Numbered from the stretch's first letter, positions 47,993 through 57,400 are shown. The stretch: DNA of 64,000 nt from JAIBJN01 sp963699495 (GCA_963699495.1 CAVOUB010000008.1:62001-126000); one strand, 5' to 3'. The notes: generated from the letters alone by a model not told the origin. Program-made: numbers and translations.

Positions 47993-50007
47993 GCTGCAGC
48001 GGGCGCGGGTGCCTGCGGGACGCGCACGTCGCTTCCCACGACAACGCGGTCCGGGACGAGCGGCTCGGCCAGGCGCGGGCTCTCGACGAAGCGGTCGTGG
48101 AGGAGCATGACGGAGAGGACACCGACGAGCGCCATCTCGTCGGTCTCGCTGACCGCGTCTCGCGGTGCGCCGGCCTCGCACTTGGCGACCAGGCGGGCCA
48201 CGAGCTCCGGCGAGAAGAGCCCCGTGTCCGCCAGGCGCCGCTCGTCGAGCAGCTCGCGTACGTACTCGGGGGCATCCGGGCCGACGAACGCCCCGACGAT
48301 GGGCGCGCGGTACGGCCGCTTCTTGCGCACGGCGATCTCGGCCGGGAGCCGGTGTTCGACCGCCTTGCGCAGGAGGTACTTCTCGGTCAGCCCGCGCAGG
48401 CGGAGCTGGTCGGGCAGGGCCGCCGCGAACTCCGCGACGCGGTAGTCGAGGAACGGGAAGCGGCCCTCGATGGAATGGCCCATGAGCATCCGGTCGCCCT
48501 GCGAGTGCAGGAGGTAACCCTCCAGGAAGGTGGTGATCTCGAGGTACTGGGCGCGCCCGAGCGGCGTCATCTCCGTGAACCAGGAGGGCAGCCGGGCCTC
48601 GAGCCGCTCGGCCGGATCACCGCGCTCGGCCGCCCGCGCGACCACGTCTCCCTGCAGGAGCGTGAGCAGCCGCGACGTGTTGGCGAAGCGGATCCGGTGA
48701 CTGTAGAGCGGGTCGTCCGTGTCGGTGAGGCCCTTGCGGTAGAAGCCGACGAGGAACGCGCCCGAGCGCTTGAGATCCTTGCCGATGAAGGCGTTCAGGC
48801 GGGTGAGCAGCAGCGGGCGCAGCTGCGAGTCCGGCTCGCGCGCCCAGAAGTGGCGGACCGCGTTCTCGCGGAAGAGGTCGTAGCCGCCGAAGAGCTCGTC
48901 CGCGCCCTCGCCGGTGGTGACAACCTTGAGCCCGGCGTCCTGCACGGCGCCGGAGAGGCGCAGGAGCGGGGAGGGTGCGGTGCGCAGCGTCGGCTTCTCG
49001 GCCATCTCGACCGTGTGCGGGAGGAGCTCGGCGATGTCGCGGGCGCCGATGGTGACGCGGGTGAGGTCGAGCCCGCGCGCGCCGGTGAGGCGGTCCTGGA
49101 AGGCGCTCTCGTCGAAGCGGGGATCCTCGAAGCCGATGCCGAAGCTGTAGAGCGTCTCGTCCATCTGCTCGAGCGCGTGCGCGACGATCGCGGAGGAGTC
49201 GAGCCCGCCGCTCAGGTAGGCGGCCACGGGCACGTCGGCGCGCAGGCGCAGGCGCGTCGCGTCGCCGAGCAGAGCGTCGAGCTCCTCGGCAAGCGCCGAG
49301 CGCTCGGCCGGCGAGACGTCGCCGGCGTCCGAAAAGCGGAGGTCCCACCAGCGCCGCTCCTCGCGGATCCCGTCCGGGCCGGCCCGGAGGTAGTGCGCCG
49401 GGGCCAGCTCGCGGATGCCGGGGAACGAGGATGCATCCGGCGAGATGCACCAGGTCGTGAAGCTCTCGACGAGGCCTGCGGAGTCGAGCTCGCGCCGGGC
49501 CGAGGGGTGGCGGAGGATCGCCTTCATCTCGGAGGCGAAGACGAGGTCGCCGCCGAGCTCGGCCACGAAGAGCGGCCGGACGCCAAAGCGGTCGCGTGCG
49601 AGGAAGAGCTCCTGCTCGCGCCGGTCCCACACGGCGAACGCGAAGTCGCCGTTCAGCCGGTCGAGGCAGGCGGGGCCCCACTCCGCGTAGGCCTGCGCGA
49701 TCACCTCGGTGTCGCTCGAGGTCGCGAACCGGCGGCCGAGACCCTCGAGCTCGGCCAGCAGCTCGACGTAGTTGTAGATCTCGCCGTTCTGCATCACCCA
49801 GTAACGGCCGTCCTCGCTCGAGAGCGGCTGGTCGCCGCCGGCGAGGTCGACGATGGCGAGGCGGTTGTTCGTCATCCCGAAGCGCCCGTCTCGGTACAGG
49901 CCTGTGCCGTCGGGCCCGCGGTGGCGGAGCTCCCCGGCCATGGTCAGCAGGAGCTCCTGGGGCGCGTCGGAGCCCGGGCGCGCGTAGATCCCGGCGATGC
50001 CGCACAT
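47989..50007 (-). CDS. asnB: Asparagine synthase (glutamine-hydrolysing)-type amidotransferase
   Basis: 672 residues. ATG 50007 is chosen because it places Cys at position 2 (MCGIAGIY), the glutaminase nucleophile; an earlier start at 50043 would bury it. HRGPDGTGLYRD, NGEIYNYVEL and the ATP-binding LSGGLDSSAI follow. The size and coupling to an acyl ligase match the exosortase-system amidotransferase subgroup as well as plain asparagine synthetase, so its physiological product may be an amide of a polysaccharide building block. Contrast the lasso-type homologue at 18268-20052, which lacks Cys2. Confidence 0.88.
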   Translation of the reverse strand: MCGIAGIYARPGSDAPQELLLTMAGELRHRGPDGTGLYRDGRFGMTNNRLAIVDLAGGDQPLSSEDGRYWVMQNGEIYNYVELLAELEGLGRRFATSSDTEVIAQAYAEWGPACLDRLNGDFAFAVWDRREQELFLARDRFGVRPLFVAELGGDLVFASEMKAILRHPSARRELDSAGLVESFTTWCISPDASSFPGIRELAPAHYLRAGPDGIREERRWWDLRFSDAGDVSPAERSALAEELDALLGDATRLRLRADVPVAAYLSGGLDSSAIVAHALEQMDETLYSFGIGFEDPRFDESAFQDRLTGARGLDLTRVTIGARDIAELLPHTVEMAEKPTLRTAPSPLLRLSGAVQDAGLKVVTTGEGADELFGGYDLFRENAVRHFWAREPDSQLRPLLLTRLNAFIGKDLKRSGAFLVGFYRKGLTDTDDPLYSHRIRFANTSRLLTLLQGDVVARAAERGDPAERLEARLPSWFTEMTPLGRAQYLEITTFLEGYLLHSQGDRMLMGHSIEGRFPFLDYRVAEFAAALPDQLRLRGLTEKYLLRKAVEHRLPAEIAVRKKRPYRAPIVGAFVGPDAPEYVRELLDERRLADTGLFSPELVARLVAKCEAGAPRDAVSETDEMALVGVLSVMLLHDRFVESPRLAEPLVPDRVVVGSDVRVPQAPAPAAA

Positions 50008-50135
50008 GTCCTTGACGATACGGGCGACCCGGACAGGCGGCAAGGGCAGGAAGTCCTGATCGAAAGCTCCAAGGGCCGCTGGTATGCTCAGACGGTCGCT
50101 CCGTGAGGTTCCGGGCGACTTCTCTTTGCCCCGTC

Positions 50136-50396
50136 ATGCCCAGCCCCGACGTCATCGAGCAGGAAGTCCGTCAGTTCCTCAAGGACAACTTCCCGCTGAG
50201 CGCGGACGGCGTCGTCCTGGACAAGGACGACTCGCTGATCGAGGTGGGAGTGATCGACTCGACCGGCGTGCTCGAGCTGATCGGCTTCATCGAGGAGCGC
50301 TACGAGCTCGAGATCGCCGACGAGGAAGTCCTCCCGGAGAACCTCGACTCGATCGCGAACATCACCCGCTTCGTCGGCGAGAAGCGTGCCGGCTGA
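50136..50396 (+). CDS. Acyl carrier protein
   Basis: 86 residues from ATG 50136. IEVGVIDSTGVLELIGFIEE contains the phosphopantetheine serine (about Ser42) in the DS motif, with the acidic helices II and III around it. No good ribosome site is seen before this ATG, and a GTG at 50103 is in frame. Divergent from asnB over 128 bases, which contains a TATGCT sequence (50091-50096 region) as a possible -10 box. It overlaps nadE by 11 bases. Confidence 0.9.
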   Translation: MPSPDVIEQEVRQFLKDNFPLSADGVVLDKDDSLIEVGVIDSTGVLELIGFIEERYELEIADEEVLPENLDSIANITRFVGEKRAG

Positions 50397-51372
50397 GCTG
50401 ACCGTCGAGGCGCTGCGGCTCGACGCCGGGCGGACGGTCGACGAGATCGCGGGACGCCTGCGCGAGGTCGTCTACAAGGACCTGCGCCGGCGGGGCGCGG
50501 TCGTCGGGCTCTCGGGCGGAGTCGACTCGAGCCTCGTCGCCCACCTCTGCGCGCGGGCGTTCGGCCCGGAGCGCGTCCTCGGCGTCCTCATGCCGGAGGG
50601 CGAGTCCGCCTCCGACACGCTCGACCTCTCGCGCGTGTCCGCCGACGCGGCCGGCGTCGAGACCGTCCTCGAGGACATCACCGAGCTCCTCGAGGCCGCC
50701 GGCTGCTACGAGCGCCGCGACGCCGCCATCCGCACCGTGCTGCCGGAGTACGGCGAGGGCTGGAAGGCGAAGATCGTCCTCCCCAGCCTCCTCGGCGGCT
50801 CGCGCTACAGCCTCTTCACCGTCGTCGCCGAGTCGCCCGAGGGCGAGCGCCGCGAGGCGCGGCTGACCGCCACGGCCTACCGCGAGGTCGTCGCCGCCAC
50901 CAACTTCAAGCAGCGGGTGCGCAAGATGCTCGAGTACTACCACGCCGACCGCCTCGACTACGCGGTCGTGGGGACGCCGAACCGCCTCGAGTACGACCAG
51001 GGGTTCTTCGTCAAGAACGGCGACGGCTCGGCCGACGTCAAGCCGATCGCCCACCTCTACAAGACGCAGGTCTACCAGCTTGCCGAGGAGGTCGGCGTGC
51101 CGCCCGAGATTCGCGAACGCCCCCCGACGACGGACACCTACGCGCTCGAGCAGAGCCAGGAAGAGTTCTACTTCTCGGTCCCGTTCGACAAGCTCGACCT
51201 GTGCCTTTACGCACGGAACGAGGGCCTCCCGGCCGCCTCCGCGGCAGCCGCCACCGGCCTCGACGTCGAGGTCGCCGAGCGGGTCTACGAGGACATCGAA
51301 CGCAAGCGGCGGGCCGCCGAGTACTTGCACGCGCCGCCCCTCCTCGTCGGCGAGCTCGACGGGTTCTCCTAG
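50386..51372 (+). CDS. nadE: NAD synthetase-family amide ligase
   Basis: 328 residues, GTG start within the ACP 3' end. VVGLSGGVDSSLVAHL is the ATP-pyrophosphatase loop (SGGVDS, residues 43-48), and VVGTPNRLEYDQGFFVKNGD, KPIAHLYKTQVYQLAEEVGV, split here as HLYKTQVYQLAEEVGV, and RPPTTDTY follow the NadE pattern. It lacks a nitrilase domain and so uses free ammonia. Because it is coupled to an ACP gene next to an amidotransferase, it may instead amidate a polysaccharide precursor. True NAD synthesis is equally possible. Confidence 0.85.
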   Translation: MPAELTVEALRLDAGRTVDEIAGRLREVVYKDLRRRGAVVGLSGGVDSSLVAHLCARAFGPERVLGVLMPEGESASDTLDLSRVSADAAGVETVLEDITELLEAAGCYERRDAAIRTVLPEYGEGWKAKIVLPSLLGGSRYSLFTVVAESPEGERREARLTATAYREVVAATNFKQRVRKMLEYYHADRLDYAVVGTPNRLEYDQGFFVKNGDGSADVKPIAHLYKTQVYQLAEEVGVPPEIRERPPTTDTYALEQSQEEFYFSVPFDKLDLCLYARNEGLPAASAAAATGLDVEVAERVYEDIERKRRAAEYLHAPPLLVGELDGFS

Positions 51373-51487
51373 GAGAGAGTCGGGCCCGCCCCTAGCCGTT
51401 CGAGGGGGCGCCGGGAATCACTCTCCGAAGTCCCCAGCTGTGGACTTCCTCAAGTGCAGGGAGTTTCCACAGGTTTCTCCCCGGGAC

Positions 51488-51516
51488 TTTGCACACGACC
51501 AAAGATGAGGTATGGT
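51488..51516 (+). promoter_or_regulatory. Candidate sigma70-type promoter of the LuxR-type regulator
   Basis: TTTGCA (51488-51493) and TATGGT (51511-51516) are separated by 17 bases, a good housekeeping-type spacing. The predicted transcript would start near 51523, a few bases before an in-frame GTG (51527) and ~34 bases before the ATG at 51557. The remaining 115 bases back to nadE show nothing else distinct. Confidence 0.5.
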
Positions 51517-51536
51517 CTAGCTCTTCGTGTACTCCG

Positions 51537-51558
51537 ATCGAAAGGCGGCCCTTTCGAT
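51537..51558 (+). promoter_or_regulatory. Hairpin covering the ribosome site and start of the LuxR-type gene
   Basis: ATCGAAAGG (51537-51545) and CCTTTCGAT (51550-51558) form a perfect 9-bp stem with loop CGGC. The stem contains the AAAGG Shine-Dalgarno-like sequence and the first two bases of the ATG at 51557, so in the folded state this start would be inaccessible. Confidence 0.6.
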
Positions 51559-52225
51559 GAGTCCCTCTGAGCATCGCACAGCGGTTCTGCTGGACCAGCA
51601 TCCCCTTTGGATGGAGGCGGTCGAGCAGGTTCTGTCCCGAATCGGGGTCGAGGTCAAGGGGAAGGCGACCTCACCCGACCATGCCCTCGCGCTGATCGAG
51701 GAGCATCGGCCCAGCCTGCTTGTCACAGGAATCGAGATGAGCACGGGCGAGATGGACGGCATCGAGGCTCTTGCGCTCGCGAAGCAGCGGGCCCCCGAGC
51801 TCAAGGTGATCGTCCTCTCGGCGTACGGCGACCCTCAGTACGTCGACGGGGCTCTCGCCGCCGGCGCCGAGGCGTACGTCCTGAAGACGGCCCATGCCGA
51901 CGACCTCGCCTCGGCGATCCGGCAGGCGTTCGACCACTCCGTCTACCTCGCCCGCGGGCACAACGGCAAGCGCCAGCACGCCCGCGAGTCCATCGAGGAG
52001 GCATGGGGCCTCACCCGGCGCGAGCTCGAGATCCTGACGCTCGTCGCCGAGGGGCATTCGAACGCGCAGCTCGCCCGCATGCTCTGGGTGACGGAGCAGA
52101 CCGTCAAGTTCCACCTGTCGAATATCTACCGGAAGCTCAACGTCTCGAATCGAACCGAGGCAAGCCGGTGGGCGCAGGTGCACGGGCTGCTTCCGCTGCA
52201 GACGACGGCGAGCACCGCGGCCTGA
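51557..52225 (+). CDS. LuxR-family transcriptional regulator with degenerate receiver domain
   Basis: 222 residues from ATG 51557 (GTG 51527 is an alternative adding ten residues). An N-terminal receiver-like domain (~6-125) is followed by a C-terminal LuxR/NarL helix-turn-helix (LTRRELEILTLVAEGHSNAQ and TVKFHLSNIYRKLNVSNRTE). In the receiver the phospho-acceptor Asp position reads VTGIEMS rather than LLDIxMP, and the acidic pair is LDQHP instead of DDHP, whereas the Lys (VLKTAHAD) is kept. It is therefore probably not phosphorylated. No sensor kinase is encoded nearby. Confidence 0.85.
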   Translation: MSPSEHRTAVLLDQHPLWMEAVEQVLSRIGVEVKGKATSPDHALALIEEHRPSLLVTGIEMSTGEMDGIEALALAKQRAPELKVIVLSAYGDPQYVDGALAAGAEAYVLKTAHADDLASAIRQAFDHSVYLARGHNGKRQHARESIEEAWGLTRRELEILTLVAEGHSNAQLARMLWVTEQTVKFHLSNIYRKLNVSNRTEASRWAQVHGLLPLQTTASTAA

Positions 52226-52260
52226 TCTCCGCTACGGCAGAAATGATCCCGGAAACGGAG

Positions 52261-52295
52261 CGCGGCCACCCCCCGACCAATCGGGGGCGGCCGCG
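52261..52295 (+). terminator. GC-rich hairpin after the LuxR-type gene
   Basis: CGCGGCC-AC-CCCCCGA (52261-52276) pairs with TCGGGGG-C-GGCCGCG (52281-52295) over a four-base CCAA loop, giving 14 bp with a small internal bulge. It lies 36 bases after the stop codon. No T-run follows. Confidence 0.7.
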
Positions 52296-52349
52296 CGCGC
52301 CCTGAGGGAGCGCCTCGAAAATCTCCCCGTTCTGGGCACGCGCGTCTAT

Positions 52350-52560
52350 CCCTCGGAAGGGGTAAGCGGGCCATCCCGCTTGGTCTCCGGGAGTGCCCGC
52401 TCGCCCCAGTGCGAGGACCGTACAGAGGGAAGGCTCACGACGTCCTCGCAGATGAGCGCCGGCTGCGGCCAACCGGCGCCCGTTTGTGGGGCGAGACTAC
52501 TCCACGTGCCGGTCAGCGGCTACTAGCCGTTCGGTGAGACTCCCACAGGGGTGTCCCGCT
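52350..52560 (+). ncRNA. Candidate structured RNA of unknown class
   Basis: The 343-base gap between two convergent genes folds into nested stems that can be read by eye: AGCGGG (52365-52370) with CCCGCT (52555-52560); GGGAGT (52389-52394) with ACTCCC (52539-52544); CTCGCCCC (52400-52407) with GGGGCGAG (52488-52495); inside the last, GCGAGGAC/GTCCTCGC (52411-52418/52442-52449) and GCGCCGG/CCGGCGC (52456-52462/52473-52479); and a small CGGC-TACTA-GCCG hairpin (near 52517-52529). I could not match it to tmRNA, RNase P, SRP or 6S consensus. Strand is not fixed by the pairing; plus is a guess. Confidence 0.45.
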
Positions 52561-52568
52561 GGAAGATC

Positions 52569-54233
52569 CTAGAAGACCGGGGTCTCGCGCCAGGTGCCCC
52601 AGACCTCGCGGAGCGCGTCGCACATCTCGCCCATGGTCCCATACACGCGCGAGGCGTCGACAATCGCCGGCATCAGGTTCCGGTTCTCGACGGACGCGTC
52701 GTCCTTGAGCCGCGCGAGCGCCGCCTCGACCGCGGCCGCGTCCCGGCGGGCGCGCAGCGCCTGCACCCGTTCGACCTGCTTGTCCTCGAGCGCCTGCTCG
52801 ATCTTGAGGATCTCGATCGGCTGCTCGTCGGGCTCCTGGAAGCGGTTGACGCCGACGATTACGCGCTGCCCCGCCTCCAGCTCGCTCTGGAACCGGAAGG
52901 AGGCCTCGGCGATCTCACGCTGGAAGAAGTTCTCCTTGATGGCAGGGACGACGCCGCCGAGCTGCCGGATCCGCTCGAAGTAGTCGTAGGCCTCAGCCTC
53001 GAGGCGGTTCGTCAGGTCCTCGACGAAGTAGGAGCCGCCCAGCGGGTCGATGGTGGACGCGACGCCCGTCTCGTGCGCGAGCACCTGCTGCGTCCGGAGC
53101 GCGATCTTCACCGCGTGCTCGGTTGGGAGCGCCAGCGCCTCGTCGAAGGAGTTCGTGTGCAGCGACTGGCAGCCGCCGAGAACCGCCGCGAGGGCCTCGA
53201 CCGCCGTGCGCACGATGTTGAGCTCCGGCTGCTGGGCCGTCAGGGAGACGCCGGCGGTCTGGGCGTGGAACCGCATCAGCCAGGAGCGGGGGCTCTTCGC
53301 GCCGTAGCGCTCGCGGAGCTCGCGCGCCCAGATCCGTCGGGCGGCCCGGTACTTGGCGATCTCCTCGAAGAAGTCGATGTGCGCGTTGAAGAAGAACGAG
53401 AGGCGGGGGGCGAAGTCGTCGACGGAGAGCCCGCGCGCGATGGCCGCCTCGACGTACGCGAACCCGTCGGCGAGCGTGAAGGCGAGCTCCTGCGCTGCGG
53501 TCGAACCGGCCTCCCGGATGTGGTAGCCGGAGATCGACACGGGGTGCCAGAGCGGGACCTCGCGCGCGCAGAACTCGATCATGTCGATGCACAGCCGCAT
53601 CGACGGCTCGGGCGGGAAGATCCACTCCTTCTGCGCGATGTACTCCTTGAGGATGTCCGTCTGGATCGTCCCTCGGAGCGCGTCCCGGCCGACCCCCTGC
53701 TTCTCGGCCACGCAGATGTAGAACGCGAGGAGCATGGCCGCGGGGGCGTTGATCGTCATCGACGTCGAAACCTCGTCGAGCGGGATGCCGGCGAAGAGCT
53801 GCTCCATGTCCTCGAGCGAGTCGATCGCGACGCCCTCGCGCCCGACCTCGCCGAGCGACTTTGGATGGTCCGAGTCGTAGCCCATGAGGGTCGGCATGTC
53901 GAAGGCCGTCGAGAGCCCGGTCTGCCCGTGCTCGAGGAGGTAGCGGAAGCGGACGTTCGTCTCGTCGGCGGTGCCGAAGCCGGCGAACTGCCGCATGGTC
54001 CAGAGCTGCCCGCGGTACATGGAGGCATAGACGCCGCGTGTGAAGGGATGGGCGCCCGGGTACCCGAGGTCGCGCTCGTAGTCGATCGCGACCCCGTCGG
54101 GCGTCGCAAGAGGCTCGACGGGCAGCCCCGAGATCGTCGTGAAGAGCGCCTCGCGCTCGGGCTTGGCCTCGTACAGCTCTCGACGCCACGCCTCGGTGGC
54201 GTCGAGACCCGGGCGGTCCTCGGTCGCGGCCAT
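52569..54233 (-). CDS. Methylmalonyl-CoA mutase large (catalytic) subunit
   Basis: Adenosylcobalamin enzyme interconverting methylmalonyl-CoA and succinyl-CoA. 554 residues contain the substrate-binding TIM barrel: RGVYASMYRGQLWTMRQFAG, shown in parts YRGQLWTMRQFAGFG, then LSTAFDMPTLMGYDSDHP, TSMTINAPAAMLLAFYI, and SGYHIREAGSTAAQELAFTL. The protein ends before a B12-binding domain, which is supplied by the separate 133-residue protein encoded at 14324-14725. No MeaB/ArgK chaperone gene is visible in the window. Confidence 0.92.
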   Translation of the reverse strand: MAATEDRPGLDATEAWRRELYEAKPEREALFTTISGLPVEPLATPDGVAIDYERDLGYPGAHPFTRGVYASMYRGQLWTMRQFAGFGTADETNVRFRYLLEHGQTGLSTAFDMPTLMGYDSDHPKSLGEVGREGVAIDSLEDMEQLFAGIPLDEVSTSMTINAPAAMLLAFYICVAEKQGVGRDALRGTIQTDILKEYIAQKEWIFPPEPSMRLCIDMIEFCAREVPLWHPVSISGYHIREAGSTAAQELAFTLADGFAYVEAAIARGLSVDDFAPRLSFFFNAHIDFFEEIAKYRAARRIWARELRERYGAKSPRSWLMRFHAQTAGVSLTAQQPELNIVRTAVEALAAVLGGCQSLHTNSFDEALALPTEHAVKIALRTQQVLAHETGVASTIDPLGGSYFVEDLTNRLEAEAYDYFERIRQLGGVVPAIKENFFQREIAEASFRFQSELEAGQRVIVGVNRFQEPDEQPIEILKIEQALEDKQVERVQALRARRDAAAVEAALARLKDDASVENRNLMPAIVDASRVYGTMGEMCDALREVWGTWRETPVF

Positions 54234-54314
54234 GTGCGGCGAATTCTACGCGGAGAGCGATCGCTCCTTCGGCAACCCTCTAGCTCCAGTCGAGACTCAG
54301 GCTGCTCCTCCCCC

Positions 54315-54343
54315 GGGTGAGGCGCCTCTCACCCGAATGGGTG
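54315..54343 (+). promoter_or_regulatory. Competing hairpins in the leader of the giant surface protein
   Basis: CTCACCC (54328-54334) can pair backward with GGGTGAG (54315-54321) or, through its CACCC part, forward with GGGTG (54339-54343), the two being mutually exclusive. This sits ~105 bases before the ATG of the surface-protein gene. Nothing else distinct was seen in the 214-base gap (54234-54447) between the divergent mutase and surface-protein genes. Confidence 0.35.
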
Positions 54344-54447
54344 CTTCGCGGTCTCTCATCCCCTTTTCATACCGAATTGCGCCCCCGAGCCTACGCCCCG
54401 CGCCGATGGCTTCGACCACGAACACGTTTTCGCGCGCCTGAGAGACG

Positions 54448-57400
54448 ATGACCCCAACTCCCCCGATGCGGCCCACGGAGACCGGCTCGACAGATGTCGA
54501 GCCGGTCGTCGTCATGCGCGGCGCTTCTCCCGTCTGGGCCGCCGCCGCCGTCGCGGCAGCGGCGGCGGTGTTCCTCGCGGTCGTCGTCCTCGCAGGCATC
54601 GGCCGCCTGGACACGAGCACCCCGGCCTTCCTCGCGGACGAGCTCGGCCCCGAGAAGGCCGAGGCGCCCATGGAGCGCACCCCCGCCACCGGCGTCGGCG
54701 TTCGTATCCACGACCAGGGCTACACGGTCTCGCACTGGGGCGTGTCCGTCTCGGTCGTCGCCGAGGACGTCGGCGGCGCCGAGTGGCGGCGGCACGTCCA
54801 CGGTGTCACGCGCGAGACCGACTTCGGCACGGAGACGATCGTCGTCAACGGGCGCGAGACGGAGGAGTTCTTGACGGTCGTCGAGCGGCAGGGCGAGCGA
54901 ACCTGGCGCTGGAAGCTCGCGTCGCGGCTCCAGCCTCGTCTCGGCCGCGACGGCGCGGTCGCCTTCCTCGACCCAACGGAGCACCTCGTCACCAGCATCA
55001 CCATCGATCCGGTGCGCATCCTCGACGCCGACGGCACTGACGTCACGCCCGACGGCCTGCGCTGGGGCCTCGAGGAGAACGACACGGGCTGGTGGCTGAC
55101 GCTGAAGCTCGACGACACCGACCTCCCCCTCCCCTACGTCATCGACCCGGCGGTCAACTACCCGACGCCGCTCAACCTCCGCAACACCGCAAGCTCTCAC
55201 GCGGGCGGCTGGACGATGGACAGCGGCTCGGGGACCGTGGACACCACGACAGACAACATCCCCGCGCAGAACGCCACCGGCTGGTACCGCTTCAATCCGG
55301 GCACCTCCCAGACGACCCAGCTGACGACGATCCCGACGACGTCAAGCGGAAGCGGCTTCTTCGTCGAGCCGGTCGGCGGCGCGACGGGCTTCCCCGCCGG
55401 CAACTGGAGCTTCACCGTCGTGACCGACATCCCCAACGCGACCCTCACGGCAGGGACCGCGGTCCTCACGGTCGGGCTGTGGAAGGGAACGCTCTCGGGC
55501 GGGACGTGGACGCCGACGCAGACGATCCTCACGCCGACGGACGACCCGGCGGCGCAGAATCTCCGCACGACAGTCGCGAACAAGACGACAACCGTCACGT
55601 TCTCGCTCCCTGCCTTCTCCATCGCTGCCGGGGAGACCCTCTTCGTGGACTTCTGGCGGCACCAGACGGGCGGCATCAACACGGCGACCGCGACGCGGCG
55701 CCAGCTCGACTTTTACGTGAACGACGGCAACGCATTCATCACGCACCCGGCCGCCGACGACACCGGTCCGACACACTCCCTCTCGGTCGCAGAGCTCACG
55801 AACCCGGGTGGTCAATACTTCAACGCGGGGACGGGAACCCTCTACTACAACACGGCCGCAGGCGGCACGTTCCGCGTCGACAACGCCGCCACCGATGCCG
55901 GCTCCGGCGTCGCCTCGGTCACCTTCCCGGGGCTCGCGGCGACGGGCTTCACGCACACGGCGATCACCGACACGACGAGCCCCTACCAGTCGAACACGTA
56001 CACGTGGACGACGGCGAACACGACCTCACCGGGATCGCAGGCCGTCTCGGCGGTCGACAACGCGTTCAACTCCTCGAACCCCTCGCCTCAGCTGACGCTC
56101 ACGCGCGACGTCACCGCTCCCAGCGGCCAGACGCTCGCCCTCGTGGGCGGGCCGTACTACACGAGCACGTCCGTGTCCCTGACGGCGGGGGACGGCTCCG
56201 ACGCGGGCGCGGGCCTCGACACCTCCTCCCGCCTCTACGAGCGCGACTCCGCCACGCTCACGAACGGAAGCTGCGGCTCCTTCTCGGGGAGCTGGACGAC
56301 GGTCTCCAACCCGGACACGACGGTCGCGAGCGGCAACTGCTACCGCTACCGCTTCTCGATCGCCGACAACGTCGGCAACCGCTCGGCCACCATCACCGCC
56401 TCCGTCGATGCCAAAGTCGACACCTCGGCGCCAGCGGCCCCCTCGCTCTCCCTGGCCGAGAATCCGGCCGACCCCGACCAGCACGTCTCCGGCACCACCC
56501 TCTACTACAAGCCGGGCGCAAACGGGGGCACCTTCCGCGTCACGGCCACGGCCGCCGATGCCCAGTCGGGGATCGCCTCGGCCGCCTTCCCCGCGATCGC
56601 CAATGTCACCGGCGGGGGCACGGACAGCTCGAGTCCCTACGAGATGGACTACACCTGGGGCGCCTCCACCGCCGCCACCGGCAACCAGAACGTCACGGCC
56701 CAAAACAACGCCGGCCTGACGAGCGCCAACGGGCCCTTCACACTCACACAGGACTCGACCGCTCCCAGCGGCCAGACGCTCGCCCTCGTGGGCGGGCCGT
56801 ACTACACGAGCACGTCCGTGTCCCTGACGGCGGGGGACGGCTCCGACGCGGGCGCGGGCCTCGACACCTCCTCCCGCCTCTACGAGCGCGACTCCGCCAC
56901 GCTCACGAACGGAAGCTGCGGCTCCTTCTCGGGGAGCTGGACGACGGTCTCCAACCCGGACACGACGGTCGCGAGCGGCAACTGCTACCGCTACCGCTTC
57001 TCGATCGCCGACAACGTCGGCAACCGCTCGGCCACCATCACCGCCTCCGTCGACGCCAAAGTCGACACCTCGGCGCCAGCGGCCCCCTCGCTCTCCCTGG
57101 CCGAGAATCCGGCCGACCCCGACCAGCACGTCTCCGGCACCACCCTCTACTACAAGCCGGGCGCAAACGGGGGCACCTTCCGCGTCACGGCCACGGCCGC
57201 CGATGCCCAGTCGGGGATCGCCTCGGCCGCCTTCCCCGCGATCGCCAATGTCACCGGCGGGGGCACGGACAGCTCGAGTCCCTACGAGATGGACTACACC
57301 TGGGGCGCCTCCACCGCCGCCACCGGCAACCAGAACGTCACGGCCCAAAACAACGCCGGCCTGACGAGCGCCAACGGGCCCTTCACACTCACACAGGACT

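Noticed and set aside
46439..51372. Exosortase/PEP-CTERM sorting system
   Set aside because: The ligase, amidotransferase and ACP genes resemble those of exosortase loci, but no exosortase-like multi-helix protein or PEP-CTERM tail was found in the window.
52226..52568. Cobalamin riboswitch associated with methylmalonyl-CoA mutase
   Set aside because: The segment lies downstream of the mutase stop codon rather than in its leader, and no B12-box is visible.
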